A stretch of 64,000 nucleotides of DNA from Selenomonadaceae bacterium (GTDB lineage: Bacteria; Bacillota; Negativicutes; Selenomonadales; Selenomonadaceae): contig JAFWFO010000015.1 of NCBI GenBank assembly GCA_017515635.1, forward strand, positions 51,818 to 115,817, in the 5' to 3' direction. The notes beneath the pieces are model-generated. The model was not told the origin of the DNA and searched no databases. It saw only the letters and a list, made by a program, of their open reading frames with translations. The translations under genes and the position numbers were made by a program. Below, piece by piece: positions 39,385 to 47,807 of this stretch; positions within the stretch are counted from its first letter, which is position 1, and each line of letters starts with the position of its first letter.

Positions 39385-39414
39385 TTGACGCGAAAACCGC
39401 GCAGGGTGTATTAT
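39385..39414 (+). promoter_or_regulatory. Promoter of the clpX-like operon
   Basis: TTGACG (39385-39390) and TATTAT (39409-39414) separated by 18 bases, about 64 bases before the ATG at 39478. Confidence 0.55.
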
Positions 39415-39477
39415 ACGCGCTGTGATTTTTAATTGCAAGGTTTTTTATCGGCACGTAATCAAAGGAGAATTTTTCAA

Positions 39478-40791
39478 ATGACCATTGACACTTTTCATTG
39501 CAGCATGTGCGGACGGCGTATCAAAGTTCAAACCCGCGCCGACCTGCCGATTTTTGATCCCGGTACGGGTTTCGGCATCTGCAAAAACTGCGTAAAAAAT
39601 ATTTATCACTGGATTGAAGACGAAGAGAGCAAACGCGGCGGCCGCTCAAGCAAAAAAGGTTTCTACGCCACGTTGGGCAATTTGCTGGAGAAAAATAAAC
39701 CGCACGTCATCAAGGCGTATCTCGACGAATTCATCATCATGCAGGATCGGGCGAAAAAAATTTTGTCCGTGGCGGCTTACAACCACTACAAGCGCATGAA
39801 ATACGAGCTGGACAATCGCGGCAGTGACGACGAAATCGAAAAATCCAACGTCATAATTCTCGGCCCGACGGGTTGCGGAAAAACCGCCATGCTCAGTCAC
39901 CTGTCGAAACTTTTGGATATTCCTTTCGCCGTGACGGACGCATCGAGTTTGACGGAAGCGGGCTTTGTCGGTTCGGACGTTGAAGTTGCCGTGCGAAATC
40001 TTTACTACGCGGCGGGCAAGGACATCGAGAAAACCGAACACGGAATTATTTATCTGGACGAGTTCGACAAAATTGCGCGCAAGTCCGGCGAAAACAATTC
40101 GATAACCGCCGACCCCGGCCATGAAGGTGTTCAACAAGGCTTGCTGAAAATGCTTGAAGGCAGTTTCGTCGAATTCACCGAACGCGGGCAACGCAAACAT
40201 CCCGAAGCTCCGACGATTAAAGTCAACACGAAAAATATTTTGTTCATTGTCGGCGGTGCGTTTGTCGGCATTGAAAAAGTCGTTGAACAACGCATTAAAA
40301 AAGGCGACGCGGCTATCGGTTTCGGCTCAGAAGTTCCGTCGAAGGAAGATACCGATAAAAAATTTAACGAACTGATTCACCAAGTGCGCCCCGAAGATTT
40401 GATGAAGTACGGCATTATCCCCGAAATTATCGGACGCCTGCCGGTTATTTGCACGCTGGAAACTTTGGACGAAGACGCGCTGTTGAGAATTCTCACCGAG
40501 CCGAAAAATGCGCCCGTCAAACAGTACGAAAAACTTTTGGCGATGGATAACGTCAAACTCGAATTTGAGGAAGCCGCGTTGAGAGCCGTCGCGAAAATGG
40601 CTATCGAACGCAAAACCGGTGCCCGCTCGCTCAAAGGCATAATCGAAGATGTCATGCTTGAAGTCATGTTCGACATTCCGAAAACGAACGAACCGCGCCG
40701 CGTCGTGATAACCGAAGCTTGCATTAAAGGCGAAGAACAACCGAAAATTTTTCCGGTCGACGAAATTAATTTGTCCAAGGAGTCGGCATAA
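39478..40791 (+). CDS. Divergent ClpX-like AAA+ unfoldase
   Basis: A 437-residue ClpX homologue. N-terminal zinc finger CSMCG...CKNC, with 23 residues between the Cys pairs instead of about 18; Walker A GPTGCGKT, Walker B IIYLDEFDKIARKSG, the RKH pore loop (RGQRKHPEAPT), IGFG ClpP-docking loop, and sensor GRLPVICTLETLDED. The sequence between is clearly less conserved than in housekeeping ClpX, and no clpP, tig or lon is adjacent. The docking loop suggests it still works with ClpP. Start ATG 39478 behind GGAG. It is followed without a gap by a nucleoside phosphorylase. Confidence 0.88.
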   Translation: MTIDTFHCSMCGRRIKVQTRADLPIFDPGTGFGICKNCVKNIYHWIEDEESKRGGRSSKKGFYATLGNLLEKNKPHVIKAYLDEFIIMQDRAKKILSVAAYNHYKRMKYELDNRGSDDEIEKSNVIILGPTGCGKTAMLSHLSKLLDIPFAVTDASSLTEAGFVGSDVEVAVRNLYYAAGKDIEKTEHGIIYLDEFDKIARKSGENNSITADPGHEGVQQGLLKMLEGSFVEFTERGQRKHPEAPTIKVNTKNILFIVGGAFVGIEKVVEQRIKKGDAAIGFGSEVPSKEDTDKKFNELIHQVRPEDLMKYGIIPEIIGRLPVICTLETLDEDALLRILTEPKNAPVKQYEKLLAMDNVKLEFEEAALRAVAKMAIERKTGARSLKGIIEDVMLEVMFDIPKTNEPRRVVITEACIKGEEQPKIFPVDEINLSKESA

Positions 40792-41616
40792 ATGGCGGAC
40801 GAAATTCAATCGATTGACTTCGCGATAATCGGCGGTTCCGGCACGCTGTCGAGTGACTTCCCGAAAAATTTCGCGGACGTGGCGATTTTGGGCGAAGATT
40901 TATTTTTCGACACGCCTTACGGTCAAAGTCCCGCTTTTCGGCTGTGCAACGTCGACGGGAAAAATTTTCTGACTTGCAAAATGCACGGCTGGCGCAGCGG
41001 CGTCACCCGCGCAGATTCTTCGCGACAAATTTTCTGGACGTTCCGCGAACTCGGCGTTAAAAAAATTTTTTCCGAAGGCGGCGTCGGCTCCGTCAATCGT
41101 CTGCTCAATCCGCGTGATTTGCTTGTCCCCGATGATTATCTTGACTTGTCGACGCGCAAGGACGTGCAACTTGACGGTCGGTATCTGCTGATTATGCGCG
41201 ACGCGTTATGTCCCGAACTGCGCGGAAAACTTTTGGACGCGGCGAAGAAATTTTTCAACGGGCGAATTTTTGAGCGCGGAATTTATGCCGTGACGGACGG
41301 GCGACATTTTGAAAGTCCCGCAGAAATTTCCATGCTCAACGGGCACGCGGACATTGTCGGGCAAAGTCTTGCCCCTGAAGTTTATTTGGCGCGAGAAATC
41401 GGCGCGTGTTATGCAAATCTGTCGTTCGTCGTCAATTACGGCGAAGGTCTCAAACTTTGGTCGCATGAAGTCATGAAAGATATTTTCTTCGACGACGCCG
41501 AGTTAATCGGAAAAATTTTGCTCGACGCGCTGAAAAATCTTGACACCGCTCAAACTTGCCAATGCCGTGAACTTCGCAAGGAAACTTTGCTGAAAGAAAT
41601 TTATGACGCCGAATAA
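40792..41616 (+). CDS. MTAP/PNP-family nucleoside phosphorylase
   Basis: A 274-residue purine nucleoside phosphorylase of the methylthioadenosine/methylthioinosine group. Seen are FAIIGGSGTLSSD (phosphate site) at the N-terminus, and ISMLNGHADIVGQSLAPEVYLAREIGACYANLSFVVNYGEG near 180, the conserved family segment. It splits a nucleoside with phosphate; the exact base is unclear. Its ATG directly follows the stop of the ClpX-like gene, so the two are one transcript, an unusual combination. A terminator follows at 41637-41662. Confidence 0.82.
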   Translation: MADEIQSIDFAIIGGSGTLSSDFPKNFADVAILGEDLFFDTPYGQSPAFRLCNVDGKNFLTCKMHGWRSGVTRADSSRQIFWTFRELGVKKIFSEGGVGSVNRLLNPRDLLVPDDYLDLSTRKDVQLDGRYLLIMRDALCPELRGKLLDAAKKFFNGRIFERGIYAVTDGRHFESPAEISMLNGHADIVGQSLAPEVYLAREIGACYANLSFVVNYGEGLKLWSHEVMKDIFFDDAELIGKILLDALKNLDTAQTCQCRELRKETLLKEIYDAE

Positions 41617-41636
41617 TTTTTCACGAAAAAAATTAT

Positions 41637-41662
41637 CCCCGATAAAAATGTCGGGGATTTTT
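41637..41662 (+). terminator. Terminator after the phosphorylase gene
   Basis: CCCCGA and TCGGGG form a stem around TAAAAATG, followed by ATTTTTT. It separates this operon from the converging Hsp70 cluster. Confidence 0.8.
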
Positions 41663-41676
41663 TGTCGGGTAACGGT

Positions 41677-43134
41677 TCAATAATCTTTCAGCTTGATTTC
41701 TACTTTCGCACTTTTGCCGGTGCGTTTGTCGACGGCCTTAAGATTCATCAAGCCGCTTTTGTCAATCGTCATCGTTAAAATTGTCAAATCGTTTTTCTTG
41801 CTGCCTTGGAGTCCGTGAATTTCAATTTCGCCGATGTGCGTTCCTTTTTCGGGCAAATAAATTTTTTCGGTGCATTCCGATTCGTAAATGGCAATGTAAG
41901 TGTCGGTGCCGGCGTCTATGGCGTAGGAATTTGAATTTCCGCTCGCGGGCAACGCATCGCCTTTGTAAATGACATTGTAAATTCGCAGACGGTTGCGGTC
42001 GTGGTATTTGTCGAAATTCTCGATGTACTTCGCGCCGTAAGAAAATTTACAGATGTCGTGCAGGAAAGTTTCTTCGGTCAAATGTTCGGAGTAAATCGCC
42101 GCGCCGAAGGCAATCGCCTTTTCCGGCTCGAAAAGTTTTATTTCTATGTTGGGATAATTTTTCTTAAACGCCTCGCGTACTTGCGGCATGTTGGAACTTC
42201 CGCCGACACAGACAATGTAATCAATCTTCGGCGCGTTGCTCTCAAGTTTGTCGACCATGCGCATCGTTTCTTGCAGAAGTTCTGACGTTATTTTCTCGAA
42301 TTCGTCCCGCGTCACTTCGATTTCAAAATAATCATCGCCAATTTCCAGCTCGACGAAAGCTTTTTTTTGACGGGAAAGATTGTGCTTGACTTCGACGGCG
42401 GCTTTCAGAATTTTTGCCTGCGCTTTCAAGTCGAATTTAATTTGCGGCTCCTGTTCACGGCACTTGCGCTTAATCAGTTCGCCGAGAAGTTTATCCCAAT
42501 CGCGGCCTCCGATTCGTTTCATGTCCGAATCAATGACTTTGTACCACTCATTTGAATTTTTGTCGGAACGGACAATCGCCACGTCGCACGTTCCGCCGCC
42601 GAGGTCGTAAACCAAAATAGTTTTTTCGTCTTTGCCTGCGGGTGCGTTGAAATAAGCAATGGCAGCGGCAACGGGTTCGCGAATGAAGCCCAAAACTTTC
42701 AGTCCCGCAACGTCCTGCGCGGCATCACGGATAAAATTTAGTTCGCGCAGAGTGAATGCGGCGGGCACGGAAATAACTGCGCCGTCAATTTTCTGCGAAA
42801 CAAGTTGCCTGTGCTCAATGCCGACAAGCGCAATTTGTTTGACTTCGCGGAGGATGTTCCCGACGATTTCTTTTTTGTCGAAAGTTCTGCCGTCCAAGAC
42901 GAAATTTTTTTTATTGGGGTTACTGATTTCCATCTTCACGTTACGCACGATGTTTTCGGGAAAAAATTTTTCGCGATCTTCGGCGGGCTTGCCGATTAAA
43001 ATTTTTCGCTTTGAGTCGTAGTAAAAAACCGACGGCACGCCGTATTGACCGCCGGGCAAAAGAGTCGCGGGACTTCCGTTAATCAGAGCGGCGGGCAGTG
43101 AAAAACTCGTGCCGAAGTCAATTCCAATCCTCAT
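41677..43134 (-). CDS. Hsp70-like chaperone, short form
   Basis: A 485-residue DnaK-like protein, shorter than DnaK (about 610). ATPase parts: RIGIDFGTSFSL at the N-terminus, VISVPAAFTLRELNFIRDAAQDVAGLKVLGFIREPVAAAIAYF, LVYDLGGGTCDVAIVR, RIGGRDWD and IVCVGGSSNMPQVREAF. After about 365 the substrate domain is short (YNVIYKGDALPASGN, LMTMTIDKSGLMNLKA) with no clear lid. Its ATG overlaps the GrpE-like stop (ATGA). It is the last gene of a minus-strand cluster with kinase, vWA and PP2C genes and probably serves as their chaperone effector. Confidence 0.9.
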   Translation of the reverse strand: MRIGIDFGTSFSLPAALINGSPATLLPGGQYGVPSVFYYDSKRKILIGKPAEDREKFFPENIVRNVKMEISNPNKKNFVLDGRTFDKKEIVGNILREVKQIALVGIEHRQLVSQKIDGAVISVPAAFTLRELNFIRDAAQDVAGLKVLGFIREPVAAAIAYFNAPAGKDEKTILVYDLGGGTCDVAIVRSDKNSNEWYKVIDSDMKRIGGRDWDKLLGELIKRKCREQEPQIKFDLKAQAKILKAAVEVKHNLSRQKKAFVELEIGDDYFEIEVTRDEFEKITSELLQETMRMVDKLESNAPKIDYIVCVGGSSNMPQVREAFKKNYPNIEIKLFEPEKAIAFGAAIYSEHLTEETFLHDICKFSYGAKYIENFDKYHDRNRLRIYNVIYKGDALPASGNSNSYAIDAGTDTYIAIYESECTEKIYLPEKGTHIGEIEIHGLQGSKKNDLTILTMTIDKSGLMNLKAVDKRTGKSAKVEIKLKDY

Positions 43135-44213
43135 GAAAATTTACCTCCCCAAAGATTTCCGAAGCGCGAAGAAGTTTTCGGCGGCTGTGAAATTGTAGCA
43201 CTGGGTTCAACGAATTCAATTTCCGCCTTGCGAATGACTTGACCTTTGTAAATGAAACCTTCGCGCAGAATTTTTGAAACCGTTGCCCGCTCCGTCGGCT
43301 TTGAAGTGTTCGCCGTTTCGTGTCGGCTGAAATCGAAGGGCACATTTGTTTCGTTAATAATTTCTGCGCCGAGCATCGCCAAAGATTGTTCAATGTAACG
43401 CAAAAAATTTCTGCAACGCTTGATGAGATTTTCGTAACCTTTTTGCGCGTCCGCCTGCGGGTGTCGTTGCAAAATTTCGGTGAGCTTGTCAAAAAGTTGA
43501 ATCAGCTGACGTATCGGTTCTTCTTGCGTAACGAAATCCAGTCCGTCACGAATTTCTGAAATTTTTTTCAGCGAATCTTGAAGGCGCGGCAATTCTTCCT
43601 GCAACGATAACTGAACGTTTTTAATTTCATTGATGATTTTTTCGTCGGCAGAGTAACGGTCGGCAGCAAGTGAATTCAGGCTTTGCAAAAAAACTTTGTC
43701 CTGCTCGTCCGGTTCGGCGGGAATTTGTTTCGGCGCGGGAACTTCGATAATTTTTTCGACGATTTTTTCGACGGGCTTTTCAACGACTTTGACCGCGAAA
43801 AATTTTCCGAGACCTTTATCCAATTCCGGCAGATAACTTAACAGAATTTGAAAATGTTTTTGCGTCAAAGCCCGGAAGCGAAAAATATTTTTCGCGCAGT
43901 CTTCGTAAACTTTTTGACAGGATTTGAGATCTTCCGAAACGGCGTAGTTGAGTCCGATGACGACGAAATATAAATCAGCACCGGTGGGAACTTCAAAAGT
44001 CCATTGCGTTTTATACAGTTGAAAATTTTTCGGCTCGAAGTTTATCCGATTCGCTTGGCAAAGTGCGGACAACAGCGGCGACGTTTTCTGCGTCAACAGC
44101 TCGTAAAAAACCGTCGTCAGCAGTTGCACGTAAAAATTTTTCAACTCGTTGACCTTCGCGGGATTGCGTTGCGAAAAGTTTAAAATTTGGCGGTAAAGTT
44201 CAAAGCTGTTCAA
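43131..44213 (-). CDS. GrpE-like nucleotide exchange factor with extra N-terminal domain
   Basis: A 360-residue protein. Residues about 175-345 match GrpE: a long helical segment (LQEELPRLQDSLKKISEIRDGLDFV) followed by the beta-wing region INETNVPFDFSRHETANTSKPTERATVSKILREGFIYKGQVIRKAEIEFVEP. GrpE releases ADP from Hsp70. Residues 1-150 form an unrelated helical domain with no family recognised (MNSFELYRQILNFSQRNP) and a Val/Glu/Lys linker. Start TTG 44213 behind GAGGCAATAATC. It is coupled to the adjacent Hsp70, its obvious partner. Confidence 0.75.
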   Translation of the reverse strand: MNSFELYRQILNFSQRNPAKVNELKNFYVQLLTTVFYELLTQKTSPLLSALCQANRINFEPKNFQLYKTQWTFEVPTGADLYFVVIGLNYAVSEDLKSCQKVYEDCAKNIFRFRALTQKHFQILLSYLPELDKGLGKFFAVKVVEKPVEKIVEKIIEVPAPKQIPAEPDEQDKVFLQSLNSLAADRYSADEKIINEIKNVQLSLQEELPRLQDSLKKISEIRDGLDFVTQEEPIRQLIQLFDKLTEILQRHPQADAQKGYENLIKRCRNFLRYIEQSLAMLGAEIINETNVPFDFSRHETANTSKPTERATVSKILREGFIYKGQVIRKAEIEFVEPSATISQPPKTSSRFGNLWGGKFS

Positions 44214-44334
44214 GATTATTGCCTCTTTCTGATTGAATTTTTGACTCGATTTTGACAGGCGGCAAAAGAATTATATTGTTCGCTTTGTGAACGGGCGATG
44301 ACGAAACTTTTTTAGCGTAGACGTTGACGGATTG

Positions 44335-44525
44335 CGAAGTTTTTTCCGCGTCGACGGGCGACGAAATTTTTTTCCGCGTCGACGGACTGCGAAGTTTTTT
44401 CCGTGTCGACGGACTGCGAAGTTTTTTCCGCGTCGACGGACTGCGAAGTTTTTTCCGCGTCGACGGACTACGAAGTTTTTTCTGCGTCGACGTACTGCGA
44501 AGTTTTTTCCGTGTCGACGGTAGCT
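44335..44525. repeat. 24-bp tandem repeat at the end of the PP2C gene
   Basis: A run of about seven copies of a roughly 24-base unit, each containing GAAGTTTTTTCCGCGTCGAC, coding on the minus strand for repeated SVDAEKTSQ. The copies nearest 44335 have drifted. It spans the PP2C stop at 44468 and most of the gap to the next gene (44214-44467), in which I see no other feature. Confidence 0.8.
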
Positions 44526-45397
44526 TTGAGCAAATTTAAATCCTCCGTCAGCAGATAAGCCAAAGAAATATCGTCATTGCTTCCCCGCGCCGTCATGTAC
44601 GGTAAAAGTTCATCGTGAATTTCCCGCTCCGTCAGTTCGAAACCGTTGCCAATAAGACCGTCGATAATTGCTTCGCCGTAGAGTTTGTAAAGATATTTTT
44701 CGTTCTCAAAAACCGGATAGCAATCGTCCAAACCGTCACTGCTCAAAAAAATTGCTACAGGCGCAAGCGGAAAATTTTCGTCGCATTTCAAAACCACATG
44801 TCGAAATTTTGAAACGGCGTTCGAATCACAAAGCGAAGTCACCACGTTCAAAATATTTTCGCTGTCGGGCGGCACGGGCACTTTAAATTCTCCGTTCCGT
44901 TGCAGGACAACACAAGTTCCGTCGCCGATTTGTGTGATTAAAACCTGCGCGCCGATCGACACGGCACAAATTAAAGTAGTTCCGTAAGCAACGGGAATGT
45001 ATTTTTCGTCGGCGGAAGTGAAACGCTCTTTATATTTTTCGCTGACGGTTTGCCAACGAAATTCACCGTCGGTCACGGGATTTTCGCGCCAATGATTTAT
45101 AACGGCCTCGCGCCAATAGCTCCAAACGCTGTGCTCGAAAATTTTGATTCCGTTGTCAGAAAAAGTTTCGTCGGCGGAAAGTTTGGAGCAAAATTTTTTT
45201 ATCTGCTCGAAGGCAATTTCGACGGCAAGTTTTGCGCCCGTGTCACTGCGAAAATAATCTTTACCGCCGTGCCCGTCTGCAACCGCAATAGCCTGCACGC
45301 CATCAATTTCCATCGTCGCGGAAACATCTTGACAGGGTAAACCGCGTTCACGATATTTTTTTCCGTGAGTGGAGGAGGCAAACATTCTGAACCTCAT
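44468..45397 (-). CDS. PP2C-family protein phosphatase
   Basis: A 309-residue Mg/Mn-dependent Ser/Thr phosphatase. Metal motif VADGHGGKDYFRSDTGAKLAVEIA near residue 38, TTLICAVSIGAQVLITQIGDGTCVVLQ near 160, and FLSSDGLDDCY near 217. The C-terminus is a repeat tail, ATVDTEKTSQYVDAEKTS, cut off by TAG (44468-44470) exactly where the other repeat units have CAG. The frame then carries four further units before losing register. Start ATG 45397 after AAAAGGGGCG. It faces a kinase and a vWA gene in the same operon. Confidence 0.88.
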   Translation of the reverse strand: MRFRMFASSTHGKKYRERGLPCQDVSATMEIDGVQAIAVADGHGGKDYFRSDTGAKLAVEIAFEQIKKFCSKLSADETFSDNGIKIFEHSVWSYWREAVINHWRENPVTDGEFRWQTVSEKYKERFTSADEKYIPVAYGTTLICAVSIGAQVLITQIGDGTCVVLQRNGEFKVPVPPDSENILNVVTSLCDSNAVSKFRHVVLKCDENFPLAPVAIFLSSDGLDDCYPVFENEKYLYKLYGEAIIDGLIGNGFELTEREIHDELLPYMTARGSNDDISLAYLLTEDLNLLKATVDTEKTSQYVDAEKTS

Positions 45398-45484
45398 CAC
45401 AAACGCCCCTTTTTAACGAGTTTAGAAAAATCCCCTGAAAAATTTTTTCAAGGGATTGAGATTTATTGAGCGTCGACAAAAATT

Positions 45485-46222
45485 TCACCATTCTTCATCG
45501 GGGTTGGCGTTACCGAGTGCACCTTGATTTTTCAAGGCGTTGGCAACCGTTCCCGTGTTGTCGTCGGGATTCGCATTGTTGTCGTCGGGTGAAACGCTAC
45601 TGCCTTGACTTGCGACACGCGACGAGGTGACCGCCACGAAACGAATCGTGTTTTTAAGTTCGTTGGTGTCGTTGGTGTGCAGGACGGTTCCTTCGTTGCC
45701 CGTGAATTCGCGTAAAATTCCATCGTTGGCATCGCCGTAACCGACAGCCACACGCACTGCAATTTTGTACCAATTATTTTTTTGAAGAACTTGCAAACCT
45801 GCGCGATAATCGTCGGTCGGCTCACCGTCGGACAACAAAAACAGTACGGGAGCTACGGAACCCGAAGCGCGTTTCATGAAACCGTTTGAAACCGAAAGTT
45901 TTTCGTTGAGCGCACGAAACGCCGCTCCCATTGAAGTGTAACCGTTGGCATCAAGATCGCGCCAAACATTTTGAACATCTTCGGGCGACATCAATTCATT
46001 TTCGCCGATAATCCATTTCGCATCGTAATCAAAAGTTATAACTGCAATTTTAATTTCGTTGTCCGCGTTGCTTTCGTTCATGGAAATTAATTCGGGCAGG
46101 ACATTTCTAATCGCGTCATTAACTGCGCCAATCGGGGCACCGGACATGCTGCCCGACGTGTCGAGCAAAAAAATGACGGGGCACATCTTGCGCGGAATTT
46201 CAACTTTATCAAGCATTCCCAT
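45485..46222 (-). CDS. TerY-like vWA domain protein
   Basis: A 245-residue protein with a von Willebrand factor A domain: PVIFLLDTSGSMSGAPIGAVNDAIRNVLPEL near residue 15 is a complete DxSxS MIDAS, followed by YTSMGAAFRALN (Thr of the MIDAS) and FLLSDGEPTDDY. vWA domains bind metal-dependent partners. A short acidic/Asn tail follows (DDNNANPDDNTG). The vWA/PP2C/kinase order is that of the TerY-P triad described for bacterial stress systems. Start ATG 46222, behind GAGGAGG. Confidence 0.88.
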   Translation of the reverse strand: MGMLDKVEIPRKMCPVIFLLDTSGSMSGAPIGAVNDAIRNVLPELISMNESNADNEIKIAVITFDYDAKWIIGENELMSPEDVQNVWRDLDANGYTSMGAAFRALNEKLSVSNGFMKRASGSVAPVLFLLSDGEPTDDYRAGLQVLQKNNWYKIAVRVAVGYGDANDGILREFTGNEGTVLHTNDTNELKNTIRFVAVTSSRVASQGSSVSPDDNNANPDDNTGTVANALKNQGALGNANPDEEW

Positions 46223-46235
46223 AAAAAAATCCTCC

Positions 46236-47561
46236 TCAGTCGTTGACGATAACTTGTGCGGAATTATTTTTATCAAATTCGATTTTGCAGTCGGCGAACA
46301 AAACTTGCGTGTCACCCTTTTGCCGACTGTAAGTTCTGCCGTCGGGAACGGTGACAATCCATTTTGAATTCGAGTTATTTTTTAAGCCAAACTTACCGGG
46401 TTTTTCCAAGACGACAGCCGCCGCCGTTTCAAAATCTTCGGACGCGGAATTCATGTGGTAATCGTAAAGTACGGCGTCACGGAAAATCGGCACCGTGACA
46501 TTGCGATTAGCTCGTTTGGCGAATTTCAAATAACCTGCCGCCTTGACGGATTTTTTACAACTCGGACAGTTCGTCGCCTTGTTGCTCTCCAAAAACATTT
46601 CTTCACCGCAGTGCGGACAACGAACGATTGAACTTTTCAAGCGCATCAAAACGTGGAACCAATCTTGCTCCAATGGTCGATTTTTCCCGTGAAGCAAACT
46701 TTCTTGACTGAACGCTTGTTGAAAAGTTTTCTGCACGAAGCTCGGAAAAATTTCCCACATTTTCGGCGCATACCGGTGAATTGCGGGGTGCGGCGCGTTG
46801 GACGAATCATTTTCGTCGAAGATAAATACCGGTTCCGTGCCGTAAATTTTCAATTCGTATTTGTTCGTCAGCGCAGGATAATTTGTCTTTTGACCTTCAA
46901 GCGGATGATAGCCTATAAACAAAAGAAAAAGCACGACCGCCAAAGAAAATCTGTCGGTGTGCGCATCGGGTTTCTTTTCGCCGCGAACGACTTCGGGAGC
47001 CATGTAACGTGCCTTGCCCAAAATTCCCGAATATTCGCCGTGACCGACAACGTTATCATTGTCGCAGATTAAAACTTTGCCGTTGCTCGGATTGATTGAA
47101 AAATTCCCGTCGTTCAAGTCCTGATAGTTGTAACCTTTTTTGTGCAGAGATTTAAACGCGGCGACCATGTTTAAAGCGGCGTCGACCATTGCGGAGGCAG
47201 TTTTAAAATTAACTCGTGCCAATAAAAATTTCGCGAAACTTTCGTAGCCTGTCGGATAAATTTTCATGATGTAACCGAAAGGTTCTCCGTCAACAAATTT
47301 CGTCAACTGTTCCGGCCAAAGAAAAGCATCTGACGGCGCGCCGACTCGAATATTTGCCGCAAGATGATTATAAAATTTTCGCGGATCTTTCACGTACCCG
47401 ATAAAAAACCATTTCAAGGCACGTTCTTCGCCGGTGTCGTCAAGCCGAACGCGATAAACAATACCTTGACCGCCTTCACCCAATTTATCCGTGACGGTGA
47501 CTTTTCGACCGTCGGCGAGTTCAACGCACTGATTTTTGCTCAAAGGTACAAATTCTGCCAT
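46236..47561 (-). CDS. Ser/Thr protein kinase with zinc ribbon and C-terminal beta domain
   Basis: A 441-residue protein. Kinase domain about 20-300: Gly loop LGEGGQGIVYRV, lysine in ERALKWFF, catalytic loop YQDLNDGNFSI in place of HRD-type, metal site LICDNDNV in place of DFG, and RYMAPEV. It ends with a zinc ribbon (CPHCGEEM...CPSC, about 315-340) and a small beta-rich domain (KWIVTVPDGRTY). The altered HRD and DFG motifs keep the Asp and Asn, so activity is plausible. Start ATG 47561 behind GAGAGGTG. First gene of the chaperone cluster. Confidence 0.88.
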   Translation of the reverse strand: MAEFVPLSKNQCVELADGRKVTVTDKLGEGGQGIVYRVRLDDTGEERALKWFFIGYVKDPRKFYNHLAANIRVGAPSDAFLWPEQLTKFVDGEPFGYIMKIYPTGYESFAKFLLARVNFKTASAMVDAALNMVAAFKSLHKKGYNYQDLNDGNFSINPSNGKVLICDNDNVVGHGEYSGILGKARYMAPEVVRGEKKPDAHTDRFSLAVVLFLLFIGYHPLEGQKTNYPALTNKYELKIYGTEPVFIFDENDSSNAPHPAIHRYAPKMWEIFPSFVQKTFQQAFSQESLLHGKNRPLEQDWFHVLMRLKSSIVRCPHCGEEMFLESNKATNCPSCKKSVKAAGYLKFAKRANRNVTVPIFRDAVLYDYHMNSASEDFETAAAVVLEKPGKFGLKNNSNSKWIVTVPDGRTYSRQKGDTQVLFADCKIEFDKNNSAQVIVND

Positions 47562-47586
47562 AAATTTCACCTCTCAAAAAATATTT

Positions 47587-47604
47587 GTAACATTTCAATG
47601 TTAC
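47587..47604. promoter_or_regulatory. Operator-like inverted repeat upstream of the kinase operon
   Basis: GTAACATT-TC-AATGTTAC is a perfect 8-bp inverted repeat with a two-base spacer. On the minus strand a TTGACT -35 (47615-47620) is 17 bases from a weak -10 (TGAAAT, 47592-47597), which overlaps the dyad. A repressor binding here could silence the operon. The remaining sequence of 47562-47807 holds the opposing HlyD promoter. Confidence 0.5.
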
Positions 47605-47770
47605 CAAAAGTAAAAGTCAATCTTGTATCTACTGCAACGCTTTACTTGAAATTTTAATTGTGAAAAATATTTCCTGTGAACTTCAAACAAAGCTTCTTCG
47701 TCTAACGTCAGCTTTGGATAAAAATTTTCTGTAACTTGTGCGGGCTGTGGAAATTTTTTTTTGTGTGTTG

Positions 47771-47776
47771 TAGAAT
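47771..47776 (+). promoter_or_regulatory. Probable -10 of the HlyD-like gene
   Basis: TAGAAT, preceded by TTG, lies about 32 bases before the ATG at 47808; no good -35 is seen at the right distance. Weak evidence. Confidence 0.35.
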
Positions 47777-47807
47777 AGCCCAAAAATTTTTCACTGGAGC
47801 AAATAAA

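Noticed and set aside
44335..44525. Tandem repeat array considered as CRISPR
   Set aside because: Units are contiguous with no spacers, code for repeated peptide, and no cas genes are present.
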